22,406 nt of DNA from JANLQX01 sp043775075. Lineage in GTDB: Bacteria > Actinomycetota > Acidimicrobiia > Acidimicrobiales > JANYDT01. The DNA is taken from the NCBI GenBank assembly GCA_043775075.1, contig JAYVSS010000229.1, positions 1-22,406 of the forward strand, given 5' to 3'. Position 1 is the stretch's first letter; each line of letters begins with the position of its first letter. The notes below the pieces were generated by a model. It was given only the letters and a program-made list of their open reading frames with translations, was not told the DNA's origin and ran no database searches. Both the position numbers and the translations under genes were made by a program. This document shows positions 1-7,495 of this stretch, one piece after another.

Positions 1-833
1 AACTGGGCCAGGTCGATATCTTTCGGGCCGATCCCGGCCATCTCGAACGCCGCCTTCGACGCATCGACGGTGGGCCCGGCGTTGTGCTCAAGGGCGATCG
101 ACGGGGCCAGTACTTCGAACGAGCCGAACCTACGTGAACGTACGACAGCCGCCTTCAAGAAGACGGGACGATCTGTGTACTTGTGAGCTTCGTCACCGCG
201 GCACAAGACAAGAGCAACGCCTCCTTCGCCCGGGTTGCAGAACATGTACTGCGTCAGTGGATACGAGAGCATCGGCGAGGCCAACACTTCTTCTTCCGAC
301 AGCGGCTTACGACGCCACGCCATCGGGTTGAGCGCACCGTTACGAAACGCCTTGGCCGACACCCGACCGAGCGACGCGTTGGTGATGCCGTATTGGTGCA
401 TATAGCGATTGATCTTCATACCGAAGAACTGGGTGGTAAGGGCCAGGCCAGACGCGCCATACCAATCCATGCCTTTGGTCTCTACTCGGAACGCGCCGCG
501 CTCGTGCTTGTCAAACCCGATGGCGATGCCGATGTCGGACATCCCTGAGCGGATGGCGCTGTATGCGCTGAACAGAGCCGAGCCACCGGTGGCACAGCCG
601 TTGGCGACATTGATGAACTGCAGGCCGGTAAGACCGAGCTTGGACACCATGGTGTCGGCGGCGCCGGAGGACTGGCTGCCACCGAAGGCGAACTGCATGT
701 CTTCCCACTTGGCCCCACAATCGGCGACGGCGCGTCGAACGGCAACCACCCCCTGGTCCATTCCGGAAACACCATCGGTGCGTCCGAACTCGTGCATACC
801 GATGCCGACAATGGCTACGTCTGGAGTGCTCAT
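1..833 (-). CDS. Thiolase / SCP-2-type thiolase family protein (C-terminus cut by window edge)
   Basis: The ATG is at 833 and the frame runs off the window start after 277 codons, so the C-terminal third or so is missing. The N-terminus (MSTPDVAIVGIGMHEFGR) is typical of the lipid-transfer/thiolase group. Cys80 in the motif NVANGCATGGSAL sits at the position of the acyl-accepting cysteine. The family cleaves or forms beta-ketoacyl-CoA thioesters; the C-terminal His and Cys that complete the active site lie outside the window, so thiolase versus retro-aldolase activity cannot be settled. It lies 33 bases downstream of the OB-fold/zinc-ribbon gene at 867-1295 on the same strand. Such proteins are known partners of SCP-2 thiolases and of Ltp2-type steroid side-chain aldolases. 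Both genes are probably transcribed from the promoter at 1327-1356. The role is probably the last acyl-CoA step of a degradation pathway. Confidence 0.9.
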   Translation of the reverse strand, partial: MSTPDVAIVGIGMHEFGRTDGVSGMDQGVVAVRRAVADCGAKWEDMQFAFGGSQSSGAADTMVSKLGLTGLQFINVANGCATGGSALFSAYSAIRSGMSDIGIAIGFDKHERGAFRVETKGMDWYGASGLALTTQFFGMKINRYMHQYGITNASLGRVSAKAFRNGALNPMAWRRKPLSEEEVLASPMLSYPLTQYMFCNPGEGGVALVLCRGDEAHKYTDRPVFLKAAVVRSRRFGSFEVLAPSIALEHNAGPTVDASKAAFEMAGIGPKDIDLAQ

Positions 834-866
834 TGGTTTCTGCTTTCCTGTCGAGTTCTTATCGGG

Positions 867-1295
867 TCAGTTCGTGGGGGCGAAGGCGTAGGTAACAAGT
901 TCGTTGCCATCGGCGTCCACGCCGATTACATCCATCACCATATGCATTGGCATCCCAATGGTCAGCTTGGCCGGATCGGATTCGGTGAGACGAGTCTCGA
1001 CCTTGACCTCGCCGGGAAGTTCCACGTAGCCAACACCGAACGGGACGAATGTCGCCGGGTCATCGTTGCCCAAATACGGCGGGGCTTTGGGCGGAAATCC
1101 CTGGATCGTGAACGTCCACAGCACACCATGGTCCGCCAATAAAACGCTCTCGATGTTGGTGCCCGAACACCGCTGACAGCTTTTCTGCGACGGAAACGCG
1201 TGCGTGCCGCAGTCGGTGCACTTGCTCCCTCGCAGGCGGGGACCATCGGCGGTGTTTTCGAGGATGCCTTGGGCAACCTGAATTTGAGTGGGCAC
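867..1295 (-). CDS. Zn-ribbon / OB-fold acyl-CoA-associated protein (DUF35 family)
   Basis: This 142-residue protein has a rubredoxin-like zinc ribbon at its N-terminus (Cys26, Cys29, Cys40, Cys43; CTDCG and CQRCSG) followed by an all-beta OB-fold domain (about residues 50-135). That is the standard DUF35 layout. The family forms complexes with thiolase-like enzymes and is thought to bind or present the acyl-CoA. The start is a GTG at 1295, chosen because a GGAGG lies eight bases upstream. The nearby ATG at 1300 is in another frame and too close to that GGAGG. The thiolase gene follows 33 bases downstream, so a heteromeric complex is likely. The promoter at 1327-1356 and its overlapping operator lie just upstream. 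Confidence 0.9.
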   Translation of the reverse strand: MPTQIQVAQGILENTADGPRLRGSKCTDCGTHAFPSQKSCQRCSGTNIESVLLADHGVLWTFTIQGFPPKAPPYLGNDDPATFVPFGVGYVELPGEVKVETRLTESDPAKLTIGMPMHMVMDVIGVDADGNELVTYAFAPTN

Positions 1296-1326
1296 GGCAT
1301 GGACCTCCGGGGAACGAGTGGACGCG

Positions 1327-1360
1327 ATGCTAGGAAAGAACTAATCGAACGGTCAATTTC
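1327..1360 (-). promoter_or_regulatory. Promoter of the OB-fold/thiolase operon with overlapping 20-bp operator (site A)
   Basis: On the minus strand a -35 hexamer TTGACC (1351-1356) is followed after 18 bases by a -10 hexamer TAGCAT (1327-1332), predicting a transcript start near 1320. The -35 and most of the spacer are covered by the plus-strand site CTAATCGAACGGTCAATTTC (1341-1360). This matches the site at 19347-19366 at 17 of 20 positions and has the same orientation relative to its gene. A bound protein would block RNA polymerase, so repression is the simplest reading. The same site is 104 bases upstream of the divergent SDR start at 1464 and could control that gene too. Confidence 0.65.
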
Positions 1361-1409
1361 ACCCCGTTGGTGCCTCAGGACTACGTTGCTCAGCCGAGCA
1401 GAGCACCGG

Positions 1410-1445
1410 CTCGCCGACCGACTCACCGACCGACTCACCGACCGA
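1410..1445. repeat. Three tandem 12-bp repeats in the leader of the SDR gene
   Basis: Units CTCGCCGACCGA (1410-1421), CTCACCGACCGA (1422-1433) and CTCACCGACCGA (1434-1445) are head to tail and followed by a partial CCCACCC. They end eight bases before the AGGAG of the SDR start at 1464. They are noncoding on the plus strand. The function is unknown. Possibilities are a helically phased binding array, a translational control element, or simple slippage-prone DNA. Confidence 0.85.
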
Positions 1446-1463
1446 CCCACCCAGGAGCGAAAT

Positions 1464-2300
1464 ATGTCCGATCGACTTGCAGGAAAAGTTGCCGTCATTA
1501 CCGGAGGGGCAAGCGGAATCGGCGAGGTGTCGGTTCGCCGTTTTATCGAAGAGGGCGCCCGAGTGGTGATCGCCGACTTGCAGGCCGACGCCGGTGCGCA
1601 GCTGGCCAACGAACTCGGTGCCGTCGCGCGGTTCATTCGGTGCGACGTAACGAAGGAAGCCGACGTTGCCGCCGCCGTCGATTTGGCCGTCGCTGAATTC
1701 GGGCAACTCGACATCATGTTCAACAATGCCGGTGTTGTCGGAGCAATCGGCCCAATCGCCGACACCACTGCGGCATCGTGGGACTTCACCATCGCCGTGC
1801 TGCTGAGCGGGGCGTTCTACGGCATGAAGCACGCTGCTCGGGTCATGGTGCCCCGCAACAGTGGGTCGATCCTGACTACGTCGAGCATTGCCGGGGTGAT
1901 GGGTGGCCTCGGACCCCATGCGTACACTGCGGCCAAGACGGCAGTCATCGGCCTGACCAAATCAGTGGCGTCCGAGTTGGCAGCAAACGGCATCCGGGTG
2001 AATGCAATCGCCCCGGGAAATACCGTGACGGCGATGACGGCGGCGGTCATGACCGGCGACCACACCCAACTCGAACTGGCGGAGACCAATATGGCGAAGA
2101 CGTCGCCCCTGGGCATCGCCGGTATGCCGATCGACATCGCCAACGCTGCGCTCTACCTGGCGAGCGACGAAGCCCGCGTCGTCAGTGGTCAAACCCTTGT
2201 CGTCGACGGCGGACAGACCACCAACGGCGGCTCTGCCCGCTTTCACAAGTCAGCGCCCGCCCTCGTCGAAGAAGCCGGCAAGCGCACACCCACAAGCTGA
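1464..2300 (+). CDS. SDR family NAD(P)-dependent oxidoreductase
   Basis: This 278-residue classical short-chain dehydrogenase interconverts an alcohol and a ketone with a nicotinamide cofactor. It has the cofactor loop GGASGIG (14-20), Asp38 after beta-2 (VVIADLQ), which favours NAD over NADP, NNAG (87-90), and the catalytic Ser141, Tyr154 and Lys158. The C-terminal region carries the usual SGQTLVVDGG, with an extra tail of about 25 residues. The ATG at 1464 is chosen because AGGAG lies six bases upstream and the residues before it are low-complexity translation of the 12-bp repeats. The gene is divergent from the OB-fold/thiolase operon, and the 168-base gap between them holds operator site A. 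The substrate cannot be inferred. Confidence 0.93.
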   Translation: MSDRLAGKVAVITGGASGIGEVSVRRFIEEGARVVIADLQADAGAQLANELGAVARFIRCDVTKEADVAAAVDLAVAEFGQLDIMFNNAGVVGAIGPIADTTAASWDFTIAVLLSGAFYGMKHAARVMVPRNSGSILTTSSIAGVMGGLGPHAYTAAKTAVIGLTKSVASELAANGIRVNAIAPGNTVTAMTAAVMTGDHTQLELAETNMAKTSPLGIAGMPIDIANAALYLASDEARVVSGQTLVVDGGQTTNGGSARFHKSAPALVEEAGKRTPTS

Positions 2301-2364
2301 TCCACGAATCAGGACCGTCGGGTGCCCAAGAACCTGCCCGTGAACCCAACCCGCGCTCGTTTTG

Positions 2365-2380
2365 TACCGAACAATCGGTA
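2365..2380. terminator. Small hairpin between convergent genes
   Basis: TACCGA and TCGGTA form a perfect 6-bp stem around an ACAA loop in the 123-base gap between the convergent SDR (ends 2300) and alcohol dehydrogenase (ends 2424). The preceding CGTTTTG run is on the plus strand, so on the minus strand the stem is followed by CAAAACG and there is no clear T-tract on either side. It is a weak candidate for a bidirectional terminator. Confidence 0.3.
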
Positions 2381-2423
2381 TCAGTCAAGCCTCACGGCAC
2401 GGGCAGATGCCGCTGCGGGGGCG

Positions 2424-3455
2424 CTACCGGGGATCTACCAGGACTTTTGTCTGGGTCGATGTACCGCTGGCGAGGTCGGCCAGCGCCGCGTCAAGTCGGT
2501 CGAGGGAGACCGTCGACGAGTGCATCGGGGCCACGCGCACCCGACCGTCGGCCAGGAACGTCATCGCCTGGGCGAATTCCTCGTGGGTGTACGCCAGTGA
2601 CGCGGTCAGGGAAATTTCCTTCACCAGCCAGGCTGCCGGACTGATCGTGGCATCGGTGTCGGGGAAGCCAATGAGGCACACCGCCCCGCCCCGCCGGGCC
2701 TGATCAACGGCGCTCTGGAGGGCCGGGCCGCGGCCAACGCACTCGAACACCATGTCCGCGCCGAGGCCGTTCGTTCGCTCGCGGATCACGGTTGACGCCT
2801 CGTCACCGGGCGCCACAACAACAGTCGCCCCCAGCGCGAGGGCCAAAGACTGACGCGCCACGTTGGGCTCAATCACGATAACTTCAGCGGCACCAAAGGC
2901 CCGGGCCCACTGCATCGTCAACAGGCCAATCGGTCCGGCCCCCTGCACCACCGCAACATCGCCCAGCCGCAGCAGACTGGCCCGAACGGCGTGAAACGTA
3001 ACCGTGGCCGGTTCTACTTGGGCGGCGTCATCGTCGGACAGGCTGGCGTGAGCCTTCACCACCCGACTGGCCCGCACCGCCAGTTGGGGGGCGAACCCGC
3101 CGTGCTGGGGATCTTTGACATCGCGTCCGGTGGCAGCGAGAAACACCCGCGCGCAGTGCCGACTCTGACCGGCAACGCACGCTGAACACGAGCCACACGA
3201 TGGCGGCACAGCAACGACGATGCGGTCACCTTCGTCGACATTACGAACATCAGCCCCTCGCGCCGACACCAGCCCGACCCATTCGTGTCCACAGATCGCC
3301 GGGTTGTAGGGGTTGCCCGACTGAAAGGCGTGAATGTCTGTGCCACAGATTCCGCAGCGGGTGATGTCGACAACGACCTGATCAGCCAGCGGCGTTGGCG
3401 TCGCCACGTCCCGAAGCTCAAGTTGATGACGACCGGTGATGACGGCTGCGCGCAT
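2424..3455 (-). CDS. Zinc-dependent alcohol dehydrogenase (MDR superfamily)
   Basis: This 343-residue medium-chain dehydrogenase has all the expected metal ligands. The catalytic zinc site is Cys37 with His57-Glu58 (GHE), and the structural zinc site is Cys87, Cys90, Cys93 and Cys101 (CGSCSACVAGQSRHC). The Rossmann motif is GAGPIG (172-177), and Glu196 at the end of beta-2 (VIVIEPN) suggests NAD use. It probably oxidises an alcohol made by the oxygenases of the divergent operon at 3522. The frame stays open far upstream, but family homology begins at the ATG at 3455, and the upstream part overlaps the Rieske gene on the other strand. No Shine-Dalgarno is present. TACGAT lies six bases before the ATG (3462-3467), so the mRNA may be leaderless. 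Confidence 0.93.
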   Translation of the reverse strand: MRAAVITGRHQLELRDVATPTPLADQVVVDITRCGICGTDIHAFQSGNPYNPAICGHEWVGLVSARGADVRNVDEGDRIVVAVPPSCGSCSACVAGQSRHCARVFLAATGRDVKDPQHGGFAPQLAVRASRVVKAHASLSDDDAAQVEPATVTFHAVRASLLRLGDVAVVQGAGPIGLLTMQWARAFGAAEVIVIEPNVARQSLALALGATVVVAPGDEASTVIRERTNGLGADMVFECVGRGPALQSAVDQARRGGAVCLIGFPDTDATISPAAWLVKEISLTASLAYTHEEFAQAMTFLADGRVRVAPMHSSTVSLDRLDAALADLASGTSTQTKVLVDPR

Positions 3456-3492
3456 GGCCGGATCGTAGGCGGCTGAGGCGTCGAAAGTGGAA

Positions 3493-3512
3493 TTCACCGG
3501 CCGATCAATTAC
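3493..3512. promoter_or_regulatory. Operator site B in a divergent promoter region
   Basis: TTCACCGGCCGATCAATTAC matches the site at 19347-19366 at 16 of 20 positions, including an unbroken 13-base core (CGGCCGATCAATT). It sits between the divergent alcohol dehydrogenase (ATG 3455) and Rieske operon (ATG 3522). Candidate -10 hexamers flank it on both sides: TACGAT (minus strand, 3462-3467) and TACGCT (plus strand, 3510-3515). Each lies six bases before its start codon. One bound regulator could control both directions. Confidence 0.6.
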
Positions 3513-3521
3513 GCTCTCACC

Positions 3522-4706
3522 ATGGTCTTTCGCCCCAGTCGTGGTGACGCCCCCGTTCGAATCGGTGCGGGTATCGCTGGCACGCCCCATGTGAGCAACG
3601 CAGTGGTCAGCGCCGACGTCTATATCGACCCCCTTCGCTACGAACTTGAAGTGGAGAACGTCATCCGCAAGTCGTGGTTGATCGCTGCCCGGTCGAGCGA
3701 GATCGCCAATGCCAACGACTGGATTGTTTACGAAGGGCACGGCGACACCGTCGTCGTCAGCCGTCAAACCGACGGAACGGTGAGCGCCTTCCACAATGTG
3801 TGCCAACACCGCGGCGTGCGCCTCACCCAGGGCGAGACGTCCGGGTGCAGTCGCCGGCTCACCTGCCCATATCACGGGTGGGTCTACGACACCACGGGCG
3901 AATTGGTCGGGGTGCCCGAGCGTGAGGAGTTCGACGATGCGCTCCTCGCCGCCCAGCGCCCGCCGAGTATCGCCGCCGACGAATGGGGCGGCTTCGTGTG
4001 GATCAATATGGCCGGGGAGATGGCGCCGTCGTTGATCGATTGGATCGGGCCCGATGTGAGCGTGGATCTCGGACGCTTTGCGCCCGAGAAAATGATCCTG
4101 CATGAGAAGCAGGTGTTCGATCTCGACGTGAACTACAAGGCGGTGGTCGACGCGTTCAACGAGGTGTACCACGCCACCCACCTCCACCACACCCCGCCGG
4201 CGTTTACCAAGGCCCAGCGCGACACCGCCTATCACCTCAGTGGTCCGCACTCAATGATGTTCGTGCCCCGTCCTGACATGCTCGACGAGTTGGCGGAAAC
4301 CGGCGACCACCAGAAGTACACGATCTGTCACTACGTGGTGTTTCCCAACGTCGTGTTCAACAACAACCCCGACCAGATCCAGATCTTCAACCCGATTCCG
4401 CTCGGACCGGAGAAGACCCGGTTCGTGCTGTGGGAGCTCATCTACGGACCGGACGACGGTGAGTCCGACGAGGACTACCAGAAGTACTACGCACCCACCA
4501 TGGCGCGGTGGGAACACCTGCAGGGCGTGATCGCCGAAGACCGATTCATGTTTGCCGAGCTTGCCGCCACCAAGCATTCGATGGGGTATCGCCAAAATCT
4601 CTTCGGCAACAAAGAATGTAAGCCCACTGAATATCACCGAACCATTGATCACTGCGTGCAGGGCGGCAGTGCGATGGACCGATACGGACAGGAACCGATC
4701 CGATGA
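3522..4706 (+). CDS. Rieske non-heme iron oxygenase, alpha subunit (first of three)
   Basis: This 394-residue oxygenase subunit would hydroxylate or demethylate an aromatic or related substrate using O2 and electrons from an external reductase. The Rieske [2Fe-2S] ligands are Cys94, His96, Cys115 and His118 (CQHRG...CPYHGW). The mononuclear iron site is His217 and His222 (NEVYHATHLHH), with Asp340 as the likely third ligand. The ATG at 3522 has no Shine-Dalgarno, but TACGCT ends six bases upstream, so a leaderless mRNA is likely. A GTG at 3591 would remove a 23-residue N-terminal extension and is the alternative start. The stop overlaps the next gene's ATG by four bases. No beta subunit, ferredoxin or reductase is nearby, so it is either an alpha-only type or shares partners encoded elsewhere. 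Confidence 0.93.
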   Translation: MVFRPSRGDAPVRIGAGIAGTPHVSNAVVSADVYIDPLRYELEVENVIRKSWLIAARSSEIANANDWIVYEGHGDTVVVSRQTDGTVSAFHNVCQHRGVRLTQGETSGCSRRLTCPYHGWVYDTTGELVGVPEREEFDDALLAAQRPPSIAADEWGGFVWINMAGEMAPSLIDWIGPDVSVDLGRFAPEKMILHEKQVFDLDVNYKAVVDAFNEVYHATHLHHTPPAFTKAQRDTAYHLSGPHSMMFVPRPDMLDELAETGDHQKYTICHYVVFPNVVFNNNPDQIQIFNPIPLGPEKTRFVLWELIYGPDDGESDEDYQKYYAPTMARWEHLQGVIAEDRFMFAELAATKHSMGYRQNLFGNKECKPTEYHRTIDHCVQGGSAMDRYGQEPIR

Positions 4707-5068
4707 TTGTTGTTGTTGCCAATATTGAGCTTGACCCGTCAAAACGCGACGCTTGCGTGGCGGCGTCATTGTCTATTCAAAAGGCCACTCGTGACGACGA
4801 GCCCGGCTGCATGGCCTACTGCTTCGGACCTGATCCGGTGGAGCCCAACCGCATCCAAGTCTACGAGCTGTGGCTGGACGAGGCGTCGCTGGCGGCTCAC
4901 TTCCTTCATCCGAACTACCACGCCATGCGCCAGATGTTCAATGACTTTGGCCCGATCAAAGCAGTGAGTCGTAAGTTTCTCACCACCCTCGATGAGCCCG
5001 TTTACGACTCCACGTTCACCCCGCGGGCCGACTTCTTTACCGCCAAGGATCCCGGAGCCACCGCATGA
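4703..5068 (+). CDS. ABM-family (antibiotic biosynthesis / quinol monooxygenase-like) protein
   Basis: This 121-residue ferredoxin-fold protein has the ABM signature: an N-terminal beta strand (MIVVVANIELDP), then the stretch EPGCMAYCFGPDPVEPNRIQVYELWLDEASLAAHFLHPNY. Family members are small dimeric enzymes such as YgiN-type quinol monooxygenases or polyketide monooxygenases that work without metal or cofactor. The family also holds proteins of unknown role. The ATG overlaps the Rieske oxygenase stop (ATGA), and the stop overlaps the next ATG the same way, so expression is translationally coupled. It may act on the hydroquinone or catechol-like product of the oxygenase; this is inference from context. 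The 20-residue C-terminal tail is longer than usual. Confidence 0.85.
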   Translation: MIVVVANIELDPSKRDACVAASLSIQKATRDDEPGCMAYCFGPDPVEPNRIQVYELWLDEASLAAHFLHPNYHAMRQMFNDFGPIKAVSRKFLTTLDEPVYDSTFTPRADFFTAKDPGATA

Positions 5069-5865
5069 GCGCGCTCGGAATTGAAGGACTGAAGGCCAAC
5101 CATGCCGACCTCGCTGAGGTCCTCACATCGCTCACCGATGATGAATGGGCGATGCCCAGCGCATGCGCCGGATGGCGTGTGCAAGACGTACTTGCGCATA
5201 TCACTTCGAACATGAAGATGATGGTGAATCCCGATCCGCCGACCGCAGATGCACCGACCGACGTGAAGGCAGAAGAAGCAGCCGAAGCCATGGTGGCGCC
5301 TCGCAAAGCATGGACGGCCACCCGGTTGATGGCCGAGTACAACGAGTACCTACCCTCATTCATAGGCGCGCTTACTTCAATGCAAGACGAGCCGATGGCA
5401 TCGATGGTCATCCCGTTGGCCGATCTCGGTTCGCATCCGATGCACATCCTGTCCGACGTGTTCAGCTTCGATCACTACTGCCATCTCCGCCACGACATGC
5501 TCGGTCCGGCCGGTCCACTCACCCGTTCGCTTCCGGCCGCCGACGATGCACGGGTTCGGCCGGGCATCGACTGGATGATCGCCGGTCTGCCGCATATGTG
5601 CCGGGCCGAACTCACGGGCGCCGATCGGCCCTGGGTGCTCGAACTCACCGGTGCCGGCGCCGGAACATGGACCGTCCAACCTGTCGGCGCCGATGGGCTG
5701 GTTACCGTGCTCGAAGGTCGAGAAGCCGGAGTCGGCACTGTCACCTCAACTGCTCACGATTTCGTCAGCTGGGGAACGCAACGGAGTAACTGGCGGTCCT
5801 CGTGTGCCTTGACAGGGGACAGCGACTATCTGGCTGCAAACCTCGACGCCATCAACATCATTTAA
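5065..5865 (+). CDS. Maleylpyruvate isomerase / DinB-like mycothiol-dependent family protein
   Basis: This 266-residue protein belongs to the actinobacterial MDMPI (TIGR03083-like) group. The N-terminus has the family pattern LTDDEWAMPSACAGWRVQDVLAHITSN. His47 and a later histidine-rich segment (FDHYCHLRHDM, about residues 134-144) are the likely metal ligands of the four-helix bundle. Characterised members isomerise maleylpyruvate in gentisate degradation using mycothiol, but many relatives have other or unknown thiol-dependent roles. Here it lies in an operon with two Rieske oxygenases and an ABM monooxygenase, so a role in handling a ring-cleavage product is reasonable but unproven. The start ATG overlaps the upstream stop, and GGAG lies seven bases before it. 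It supports an actinobacterial host. Confidence 0.8.
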   Translation: MSALGIEGLKANHADLAEVLTSLTDDEWAMPSACAGWRVQDVLAHITSNMKMMVNPDPPTADAPTDVKAEEAAEAMVAPRKAWTATRLMAEYNEYLPSFIGALTSMQDEPMASMVIPLADLGSHPMHILSDVFSFDHYCHLRHDMLGPAGPLTRSLPAADDARVRPGIDWMIAGLPHMCRAELTGADRPWVLELTGAGAGTWTVQPVGADGLVTVLEGREAGVGTVTSTAHDFVSWGTQRSNWRSSCALTGDSDYLAANLDAINII

Positions 5866-5903
5866 TCAGTGTACTTACTTTCGCCAGGCTTGGAGACCAC
5901 CCC

Positions 5904-7268
5904 ATGAACATGAGCAACGAACTCGGTACCGCCCGTTCGCCCGGAATCACCTACCAGCAACTGCTGGATACCGATACCCATCCAGTACCCGATGCGCTTC
6001 GGGTGGAGGCACCGAGGTATCTCGGGCACGCCGACATTCCGAAGGAGCGATACACCACCAAGGAGTACCACGATCTCGAAGTGGAGCACCTGTGGAAAAA
6101 GGTTTGGCAGTTCGCCTGTCGGGAGGAGGACATTCCTCGCCCCGGCGACTTCACGATCTACGACATTGCCGGAATGTCATTCCTCATCATTCGTGGTTCC
6201 GACGGATCGATCAAGGCCCACCCGAATGCGTGCCTGCATCGCGGTCGTCGGCTGAAGGACTACGACGGCCACTGCAGCGAACTGCGGTGCTCCTTCCATG
6301 CCTTTGCCTGGACGATAGACGGCGCACTGAAAGATGTTCCGGCGCGTTGGGATTTCCCCCACATCGTTGATGAGGAGTGGGGCCTGCCCGAGCTGAAGGT
6401 CGGCACATGGGGCGGATTCGTCTTCATCAATATGGACCCCAACTGCGAATCCCTGGAAGCGTTCCTCGGCGATTTCGTCGATCATTTCGCAGTTTGGGAT
6501 CTGACGAACGCCTACACCGAAGCACACATCGCCAAGGTCGTCCCGGCGAACTGGAAGGTTGCTCAGGAGGCCTTTTCGGAGGCGTACCACGTGAGTGGCA
6601 CCCACCCGCAGATCCTGCCGTATCTCGGCGATACGAACTCGCAAATCGACGTGTGGGAAAACTTCTCGCGGGTGATTACTCCGGGTGGAACGCCGAGCCC
6701 GCTAATGCCGAACGAACCCACGCAAGAGGAAATGCTGCGGGCCATGCTCGACACCCGCATCGGCGACGCCACCCCGGTCAAGCTCGGCGAAGGGCAGACG
6801 ATGCGAGCGCTCGGTGCCGAACTGGGCCGCCACCGATGGCGGGCTGTCGTTGGTGATCGCGTGGATCAAATGTCCGACGCCGAACTCATGGACAGCATCG
6901 ACTACACCGTGTTCCCCAACTTCCATCCGTGGGGAGCGTTCAATCGCATCGTGTATCGCTTCCGTCCAAACGGCAGCGATCACCGCACCGCAATTATGGA
7001 GTGCATGTTTCTGTCGCCGTTTCGCGGCGAGCGTCCAACGCCGGCCGAAGTGCATTGGCTTCGAGACGACGAAGTGTTCTCGGATGCGACGGAACTCGGG
7101 ATGCTGGGGAAGGTATTCGATCAAGACCTGTTCAACATGCCGAACGTTCAGAAGGGCCTCGAATCCACGTTCAAGTCTGGCGTGACACTCGCCAACTATC
7201 AAGAGTCGAAGGTCCGTTGGTTGCACACCAAGCTCGGTGAGTGGATCGGCACTGAGGTCAAGCCGTGA
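5904..7268 (+). CDS. Rieske non-heme iron oxygenase, alpha subunit (second of three)
   Basis: This protein of 454 residues is the largest of the three oxygenases. Rieske ligands are Cys110, His112, Cys129 and His132 (CLHRGRRL...CSFHAFAW). The mononuclear iron histidines are His229 and His234 in EAYHVSGTH. It is clearly a different subfamily from the 3522 gene: longer N-terminus, different metal motif and extra C-terminal region. The two are therefore probably successive steps or different substrates, not duplicates. The ATG at 5904 is chosen for GGAG eight bases upstream; upstream in-frame codons overlap the previous gene and show no homology. There is a 38-base gap after the MDMPI gene, and its stop overlaps the next GTG start (GTGA). 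Confidence 0.93.
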   Translation: MNMSNELGTARSPGITYQQLLDTDTHPVPDALRVEAPRYLGHADIPKERYTTKEYHDLEVEHLWKKVWQFACREEDIPRPGDFTIYDIAGMSFLIIRGSDGSIKAHPNACLHRGRRLKDYDGHCSELRCSFHAFAWTIDGALKDVPARWDFPHIVDEEWGLPELKVGTWGGFVFINMDPNCESLEAFLGDFVDHFAVWDLTNAYTEAHIAKVVPANWKVAQEAFSEAYHVSGTHPQILPYLGDTNSQIDVWENFSRVITPGGTPSPLMPNEPTQEEMLRAMLDTRIGDATPVKLGEGQTMRALGAELGRHRWRAVVGDRVDQMSDAELMDSIDYTVFPNFHPWGAFNRIVYRFRPNGSDHRTAIMECMFLSPFRGERPTPAEVHWLRDDEVFSDATELGMLGKVFDQDLFNMPNVQKGLESTFKSGVTLANYQESKVRWLHTKLGEWIGTEVKP

Positions 7269-7495
7269 ACGGGCTGACCCACCCCTTCTCCGGCGCCATC
7301 TACGAACCGGACGGTAACGGTAATGTGCTCGTCACCCACAAAGGTCGCAGTGGGTTGTTCCGTCGCAACGGCTCATGGATCTCCGGCGAGATCGAGGAGT
7401 CCGATCCCCAATTGTGCAATTGGATCGCCGGGCCGGTGTTTGGCAATCATCGAGTCACGCCGGCCGCTCCGGCCACCGTACAGGCCCACACGTGA
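7265..7495 (+). CDS. Small unknown protein coupled to a Rieske oxygenase (76 aa)
   Basis: I do not recognise this 76-residue protein. It starts with GTG inside the Rieske stop (GTGA), with GAGG seven bases upstream, and its own stop overlaps the GTG of the next SDR. It is therefore locked between two genes by translational coupling. It has no cysteine pair, signal peptide or membrane segment. The visible features are a beta-rich centre with a tryptophan-rich, acidic patch (SGLFRRNGSWISGEIEESDPQLCNWI) and a short Ala/Pro-rich tail. It could be an accessory or substrate-binding subunit of the upstream oxygenase. Uninterrupted reading and precise overlaps make it a real gene rather than chance. 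Confidence 0.7.
   Translation: MNGLTHPFSGAIYEPDGNGNVLVTHKGRSGLFRRNGSWISGEIEESDPQLCNWIAGPVFGNHRVTPAAPATVQAHT

Noticed and set aside
1200..1463. An 88-residue N-terminal extension of the first SDR.
   Set aside because: It overlaps the OB-fold gene and its promoter on the other strand and reads through the 12-bp repeats. A good ribosome site marks the ATG at 1464.
3456..4250. A 265-residue upstream extension of the alcohol dehydrogenase frame.
   Set aside because: It is antisense to the first Rieske gene and crosses the operator and both promoters. The MDR family begins at the ATG at 3455.
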